From positions 186,001-250,000 of the forward strand of contig NZ_CABFMD010000011.1 in NCBI RefSeq assembly GCF_901875555.1: 64,000 nt of DNA, given 5' to 3'. Below are positions 59,559-64,000 of this stretch, one piece after another; position 1 is the stretch's first letter, and every line of letters begins with the position of its first letter. The notes under the pieces are model-generated. The model made no database searches and was not told the DNA's origin. It worked only from the letters and a program-made list of their open reading frames with translations. The stretch is from Streptococcus parasanguinis (GTDB lineage Bacteria; Bacillota; Bacilli; Lactobacillales; Streptococcaceae). A program made the translations under genes and the position numbers.

Positions 59559-60747
59559 AGTCTGTTTTATTAGTAATTTGATGGAAAATCTTTTGCCAAG
59601 TTTCGTGGCGTCGCCAGAGACTGGTATGGATTTGGCCGTCGAGTTCATAGCGGATAAGTTTGGTTTTTTGGCTGATGGACTCCAGTTCAAAGTGTTGAAA
59701 GTGAACTTGGTTGTTTGCGATGGCTTCGATCAATTCTTCCTTGTGGTGTTCGTGACCGCTATCGTCAATCAAGGTATAATTATCCGCTAGAAGAGTATCG
59801 AACTCTTGCTTGGCATAGAGGCGTTTTTCGTAGGTCAAGAGTTTCTTTTCGACATTTTCGATGAGCTCATCTTCAGGAATCGAGCTTGGTTCCACATGAA
59901 CATCAATGTCAAAGACGCCAAATTCTTGCCTGAGAAGGTCTTCGACTTCCTCTGTGATCGCATGACTTTCATAGACAGAAAGATCGGGATTCATTTCCAA
60001 AACGACATCTAAGTAGATATTACTTCCATAGGTCCGTCCACGTTGGTATTTCACGCGGGCGATTTTTGGCAATTTGAGAATGGCTTTTTCATAATCCTCC
60101 AATAGGCTATCGTCAAACCCATCTGAAAGGCTGAAGGAAGATTCCATAAAGATATCGTAAGCTGTTTTGAGGATAAAGAAGGTAATGATGACGGCAACGA
60201 TCTTGTCGACAATGGGATAGTTAAAAGCACTAGCAACGATCGCAATTGATGTTCCAAGAGAGGTGACGACGTCTGAAAGATTGTCTTTTGCAGCTGCTTT
60301 TAAGGCTTTTGATTTGGCCCGTTTTGCTAGGCGTAAATCGTAAACGTAGACGCCAAACATGACAATGGCCGAAAGGACTCCAACAGTTGCTCCAAGTGGA
60401 TCGATACTGGCAGATTCATTATTGAAAATCTTTTGGAGGGTATCTCTTAGGACGTCAAACCCAACATAAAACATAATGATAGAAGTTACTAAGCTAGCCA
60501 AATCTTCAATTTTCCAATGGCCAAATTTGTGGTCGCGGTCAGCTGGTTGGCGGGCGAGACGAATCCCGATGAGCAGGGCAACGTTGCTAATAATATCGGA
60601 TAAGTTGTTAAAACCATCTGCTACCAGACTGGATGAGTGGAGCAGATGACCGGTCGCTAACTTAGCACAAGATAGCAATAAATAGGCAATAATACTAACG
60701 ATAGCACCACGTTCGGCCAGTTTTAAGTTACTGTTTGGTTTGTCCAA
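59557..60747 (-). CDS. mntE: Manganese efflux protein MntE (cation diffusion facilitator)
   Basis: CDF-family exporter protecting against manganese excess. The 396-residue protein has six N-terminal membrane helices with the metal-site signature SSLVADGFNNLSDIISN and DRDHKFGHWKIEDLASL, then the cytoplasmic domain (GSNIYLDVVLEMNPDLSVYESHAITEEVEDLL) and an extra C-terminal extension of about 100 residues, as in pneumococcal MntE. The start is TTG at 60747 with AGGAGGG upstream on the minus strand. Monocistronic. Confidence 0.93.
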   Translation of the reverse strand: MDKPNSNLKLAERGAIVSIIAYLLLSCAKLATGHLLHSSSLVADGFNNLSDIISNVALLIGIRLARQPADRDHKFGHWKIEDLASLVTSIIMFYVGFDVLRDTLQKIFNNESASIDPLGATVGVLSAIVMFGVYVYDLRLAKRAKSKALKAAAKDNLSDVVTSLGTSIAIVASAFNYPIVDKIVAVIITFFILKTAYDIFMESSFSLSDGFDDSLLEDYEKAILKLPKIARVKYQRGRTYGSNIYLDVVLEMNPDLSVYESHAITEEVEDLLRQEFGVFDIDVHVEPSSIPEDELIENVEKKLLTYEKRLYAKQEFDTLLADNYTLIDDSGHEHHKEELIEAIANNQVHFQHFELESISQKTKLIRYELDGQIHTSLWRRHETWQKIFHQITNKTD

Positions 60748-60861
60748 AATACCCTCCTAACCCTCTAATGAGAACCTTCTAGTTTATAAGTTACTATTAT
60801 ATCGTTTTTAGAAGTGAAATTCAAATGTATCCCTTTTTAAAAGAAGTTGGGCCGGTTTTTG

Positions 60862-60870
60862 TGGTATAAT
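60862..60870 (+). promoter_or_regulatory. Extended -10 promoter of pcrA
   Basis: TGGTATAAT (TATAAT at 60865-60870), 29 bp before the start codon. Confidence 0.6.
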
Positions 60871-60899
60871 AGAACGATTGAATGAATGAGGAGAATGAG

Positions 60900-63185
60900 A
60901 TGAATCCTTTATTGAATGGTATGAATGATCGCCAGGCAGAGGCGGTCCAAACGACAGAAGGTCCCCTCTTGATCATGGCGGGGGCTGGATCTGGTAAGAC
61001 ACGTGTCTTGACCCACCGCATCGCTTACTTGATCGATGAAAAAATGGTCAATCCTTGGAATATTTTGGCCATTACCTTTACCAATAAAGCCGCTCGGGAG
61101 ATGAAGGAGCGGGCTTATCAATTGAATCCAGCCACCCAAGATTGCTTGATCGCCACCTTCCACTCCATGTGTGTGCGTATCCTCCGTCGAGATGCGGATC
61201 ACATTGGCTATAATCGGAACTTCACCATTGTCGATCCAGGTGAGCAACGGACCTTGATGAAGCGGATTTTGAAGTCTTTGAATTTAGATCCGAAGAAATG
61301 GAATGAACGAACCATTTTGGGGACCATTTCCAATGCCAAGAATGACCTGCTTGATGAAGTGGCTTATGCTGCACATGCAGGGGATCTGTACACTCAGATT
61401 GTGGCCAAGTGCTATGAGGCTTACCAAAAAGAACTTCGTCAGTCAGAAGCGGTGGACTTTGATGATTTGATCATGCTGACCTTGCGCCTCTTTGACCAGC
61501 ATCCTGATGTGCTGACCTATTACCAGCAGAAGTTCCAATATATCCATGTAGATGAGTACCAAGATACCAACCATGCCCAATACCAATTGGTCAAACTCTT
61601 GGCTTCTCGATTTAAAAATATCTGTGTTGTTGGGGATGCTGACCAGTCTATTTATGGCTGGCGGGGAGCAGATATGCAGAATATCCTGGACTTTGAGAAG
61701 GATTATAAGGAAGCTAAGGTCGTCCTTTTGGAAGAAAACTATCGCTCGACAAAGACCATCCTACAAGCAGCTAACGATGTGATCAAACATAATCGCCACC
61801 GTCGTCCGAAGAATCTCTGGACCCAAAATGAAGACGGGGAAGAGATTGTCTATTACCGAGCTAATGACGAGCAGGATGAAGCGGTCTTTGTTGCCAAAAC
61901 CATTGAAGAGCTCAGTCGGAAAGCTAAATACAAGCACCGTGATTTTGCGGTTCTTTACCGGACCAATGCTCAATCCCGGACCATTGAAGAAGCGTTACTC
62001 AAGTCCAACATTCCCTACACGATGGTAGGGGGTACCAAGTTCTACAGCCGGAAGGAAATTCGGGATGTCATTGCTTATCTGAACTTGATTGCTAACCTCA
62101 GTGACAATATCAGTTTTGAGCGCATTATCAATGAACCTAAGCGGGGAATCGGACCGGGTACAGTGGATAAGATTCGTGATTTTGCGCAAATGCAAGAATC
62201 CTCGCTCCTGGATGCTTCGGCCAATATCATGCTCTCAGGTATCAAAGGAAAAGCATCCCAAGCCATCTGGGACTTTGCCAATCTCATTCTTGATTTGAGA
62301 GAAAGATTGGACCAGCTGACCATTACAGAGTTAGTCGAAGAAGTCCTTGACAAGACAGGCTATATGACTGCCTTAACCAATCAGGGAAATTTGGAAAGTC
62401 AAGCCCGCATTGAGAATATCCAAGAGTTCCTGTCTGTTACCAAGAATTTTGATGAAAACGGGGAAACCGTCGAAGACGAAACAGGTGTGGAAACCTTGAG
62501 TCGTTTCTTGAACGACTTAGCCTTGATTGCCGATACAGATGATGGGGCGCAAGAAACTTCAGAAGTGACCTTGATGACCCTTCACGCGGCTAAAGGCTTG
62601 GAGTTTCCAGTTGTTTTCTTGATTGGGATGGAAGAAAATGTCTTTCCTCTTAGTCGGGCAGCAGAGGATCCAGATGAGTTGGAGGAAGAACGTCGTCTGG
62701 CTTATGTGGGGATCACACGGGCAGAGAAGGTTCTCTTCTTAACCAATGCCAATTCTCGTTTGCTCTTTGGTCGTACCAGCTACAACCGACCAACGCGTTT
62801 CATCAATGAAATTAGCTCGGATTTATTAACCTACCAAGGATTAGCGCGTCCGGCTAACACCAGCTTTAAGGCTTCTTATAGCAATGGTGGCGGAACGACC
62901 TTTGGAAAAGGAATGAGCCTGTCACAAGCCCTTCAAGAACGAAAGAGACAAGCAGCCCCAAGTGCCCTCACGTCATCAAGCCTTCCCTTCGGCAATGGGA
63001 ACCAAGCTGGTGCTAAAGAAAGTGTCGCTTGGTCCATTGGCGACATTGCCCTTCACAAGAAGTGGGGAGAAGGAACCGTGCTGGAAGTATCTGGTAGTGG
63101 CAATACCCAAGAACTCAAGATTAACTTCCCAGAAGTGGGGCTCAAGAAACTCTTGGCCAGCGTTGCTCCGATTGAGAAGAAATAA
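60900..63185 (+). CDS. pcrA: ATP-dependent DNA helicase PcrA (UvrD family)
   Basis: Superfamily 1A 3'-5' helicase for repair, replication of rolling-circle plasmids and removal of RecA or RNA polymerase. The 761-residue protein starts [20 protein letters not shown], with Walker [11 protein letters not shown], motif [15 protein letters not shown], motif [17 protein letters not shown] and motif [14 protein letters not shown]; the C-terminal tudor-like tail ([19 protein letters not shown]) binds RNA polymerase in relatives. The ATG at 60900 is preferred over an ATG at 60882 because GAGGAG lies 6 nt before it. Confidence 0.96.
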   Translation: MNPLLNGMNDRQAEAVQTTEGPLLIMAGAGSGKTRVLTHRIAYLIDEKMVNPWNILAITFTNKAAREMKERAYQLNPATQDCLIATFHSMCVRILRRDADHIGYNRNFTIVDPGEQRTLMKRILKSLNLDPKKWNERTILGTISNAKNDLLDEVAYAAHAGDLYTQIVAKCYEAYQKELRQSEAVDFDDLIMLTLRLFDQHPDVLTYYQQKFQYIHVDEYQDTNHAQYQLVKLLASRFKNICVVGDADQSIYGWRGADMQNILDFEKDYKEAKVVLLEENYRSTKTILQAANDVIKHNRHRRPKNLWTQNEDGEEIVYYRANDEQDEAVFVAKTIEELSRKAKYKHRDFAVLYRTNAQSRTIEEALLKSNIPYTMVGGTKFYSRKEIRDVIAYLNLIANLSDNISFERIINEPKRGIGPGTVDKIRDFAQMQESSLLDASANIMLSGIKGKASQAIWDFANLILDLRERLDQLTITELVEEVLDKTGYMTALTNQGNLESQARIENIQEFLSVTKNFDENGETVEDETGVETLSRFLNDLALIADTDDGAQETSEVTLMTLHAAKGLEFPVVFLIGMEENVFPLSRAAEDPDELEEERRLAYVGITRAEKVLFLTNANSRLLFGRTSYNRPTRFINEISSDLLTYQGLARPANTSFKASYSNGGGTTFGKGMSLSQALQERKRQAAPSALTSSSLPFGNGNQAGAKESVAWSIGDIALHKKWGEGTVLEVSGSGNTQELKINFPEVGLKKLLASVAPIEKK

Positions 63186-63189
63186 ACTG

Positions 63190-63217
63190 AAACCAGTAAG
63201 CTTAGCTTGCTGGTTTT
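63190..63217 (+). terminator. pcrA terminator
   Basis: 12-bp stem AAACCAGTAAGC / GCTTGCTGGTTT with one G-T pair and loop TTA. A related hairpin occurs at 63440-63470. Confidence 0.88.
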
Positions 63218-63226
63218 GCCTTTTAT

Positions 63227-63364
63227 AAAACTTCCCTTAGGTGAGGACGGACGGTAGCGACTCCCTTTGGGATTCCATACCTTAGATTTGAGCCTTCCGT
63301 CTCAAATCTACCGAGCAGGAGAAACAAATCTGTTTCTGTTACTTATCTCACGGCGGGAAGTTTC
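63227..63364 (+). ncRNA. Structured RNA element, copy 2
   Basis: Second copy of the element at 59312-59449, aligned without gaps at an offset of 3915. Same helices: P1 AAACTTCCC/GGGAAGTTT, P2 GTGAG/CTCAC, P3 63259-63265/63269-63275 (one mismatch), P4 63283-63292/63301-63310, P5 core AGAAACA/TGTTTCT (63320-63326/63331-63337). Single-stranded blocks CTTAGGTGAG, ACGGACG, AGCGA, TTCCAT, CCGAG and GCGG are identical to copy 1. The remaining 63365-63439 shows nothing recognisable. Confidence 0.8.
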
Positions 63365-63439
63365 AATGGTTCGCCTTCCGTTTCCTCAAATGCTTCTTAT
63401 GTTCACTATTTCTGTTATAAACTTTATTTCGAAAGTAGG

Positions 63440-63470
63440 AGCAAAGCCTAGTTTGCTGGTTTTGATTTTA
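63440..63470 (+). terminator. Terminator-like hairpin downstream of RNA element copy 2
   Basis: AGCAAA / TTTGCT stem (63440-63445 with 63452-63457) followed by GGTTTTGATTTTA. It resembles the pcrA terminator segment 63195-63225. Confidence 0.55.
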
Positions 63471-63479
63471 CTGGTAGCA

Positions 63480-63488
63480 TGATATAAT
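63480..63488 (+). promoter_or_regulatory. Extended -10 promoter of the DUF2130 gene
   Basis: TGATATAAT (TATAAT at 63483-63488), 28 bp before the start codon. Confidence 0.55.
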
Positions 63489-63516
63489 AGACTAAGAATA
63501 GAGAAAGAGGCATGCT

Positions 63517-64000
63517 ATGAACGAAATCAAGTGCCCCAACTGTGGGGAAGTCTTTATAGTCAACGAGAGTCAATACAGCGAACTCTTGTCACAGGTAAGG
63601 ACAGCAGAGTTTGACAAGGAAATCCACGAGCGGATTCGGCAAGAGTTGGCTTTAGCTGAGCAAAAAGCCCTTAATGAGCAACAAGAGAAGTTAGCTAAAA
63701 AGGACCAAGAAATTGCTCGGTTACAAAATCAGGTTCAACAGTTTGATACCGAAAAAGAATTGGCCAAAAAAGAGGTGGAGCAAACCGCTAGTCAAAGTTT
63801 GTTAGAGAAGGAAAAAGAAGTTCAGGCACTGGAGAATCAGTTGGCTACCTTGCGCTTGGAGCATGAGAACCAACTACAAAAGACTTTATCTGACCTAGAA
63901 AAAGAACGGGATCAGGTCAAAAATCAGCTTCTTTTACAAGAAAAAGAAAACGAGCTTTCTCTTGCTTCGGTGAAACAAAACTATGAAGCACAGCTCAAGG
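63517..64000 (+). CDS. DUF2130 domain protein (3' end beyond window)
   Basis: The frame from ATG 63517 runs open to the window edge for 161 codons. It begins MNEIKCPNCGEVFIVNESQY, a CxxC zinc-ribbon half, and then forms a long, charged coiled coil rich in Glu, Lys and Gln (RIRQELALAEQKALNEQQEK...). This N-terminal pattern is that of the DUF2130 family, whose C-terminal domain would follow. AAAGAGG lies before the ATG. Function of the family is unknown. Confidence 0.85.
   Translation, partial: MNEIKCPNCGEVFIVNESQYSELLSQVRTAEFDKEIHERIRQELALAEQKALNEQQEKLAKKDQEIARLQNQVQQFDTEKELAKKEVEQTASQSLLEKEKEVQALENQLATLRLEHENQLQKTLSDLEKERDQVKNQLLLQEKENELSLASVKQNYEAQLK

Noticed and set aside
59312-63364. BOX, RUP or SPRITE repeat as explanation for the paired elements
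   Set aside because: The conserved blocks do not match the BOX A/B/C or RUP sequences I remember, and the multi-helix junction is different. A formal search was not possible.

Overview
The window reads as a low-GC Firmicute chromosome of the genus Streptococcus, most likely the mitis/sanguinis/parasanguinis side of the genus. Support: a glgBCDA glycogen operon, a YSIRK/LPXTG-type M26 (IgA1 protease/ZmpB-like) metalloprotease, an F-ATPase operon opening with atpE and having no atpI, murA-epuA-endA, rapZ-yvcK-whiA, murT-gatD, and a tmRNA tag ending SYALAA. I cannot name the species. Gene density is high, spacing is tight, and I see no prophage, transposase, CRISPR array or rRNA.

Layout. 1-1934: nrdE (cut by the window edge) and nrdH on the minus strand, under a promoter with two NrdR boxes. 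2412-4412: ptsH-ptsI. 4757-10410: glgBCDA with a CcpA-type site at its promoter. 10644-16511: a 1955-residue cell-wall zinc metalloprotease. 16765-23094: atpEBFHAGDC. 23192-26672: ywzB-like gene, murA, epuA, endA and a membrane-anchored matrixin-like protease. 26779-30808: ABC-F protein, Rgg regulator, MFS transporter. 30850-33264 (minus): LapA-like protein, gatD, murT. 33368-36333: cdaA-cdaR-glmM (c-di-AMP and cell-wall precursor supply). 36381-37685: an accessory LPXTG adhesin-like protein. 37803-42753: DUF4044 protein, obg, a 54-residue orphan, ridA, rapZ-yvcK-whiA. 42776-44577: ferredoxin-NADP reductase (minus), rpsU, mscL (minus). 44793-48234: dnaG-rpoD and a DUF59 Fe-S assembly factor, split by a tandem terminator array. 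48406-50550: two-gene ABC transporter, ssrA, tRNA-Ser(GGA). 50551-57040: dnaE, pfkA-pyk and a signal-peptidase-fold protein without catalytic residues. 57141-59261: polar amino-acid ABC transporter. 59557-63185: mntE (minus) and pcrA. 63517-end: start of a DUF2130 coiled-coil protein.

Most of this is core housekeeping: nucleotide reduction, sugar uptake and storage, proton pumping, peptidoglycan synthesis, replication and transcription initiation, glycolysis. Accessory content is mainly the two LPXTG proteins, the Rgg/MFS pair and the repeated non-coding elements.

The most unusual signal is non-coding. Two intergenic elements of about 138 bp (59312-59449 and 63227-63364) align without a gap at a constant offset of 3915 bp. 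They fold into the same five-helix architecture and differ by at least seven compensatory base-pair changes, which marks a conserved structured RNA. Each copy lies between two near-duplicate terminator hairpins whose sequence is specific to that locus. Terminator duplication recurs downstream of rpoD, where four terminator-like hairpins repeat every 48-49 bp.
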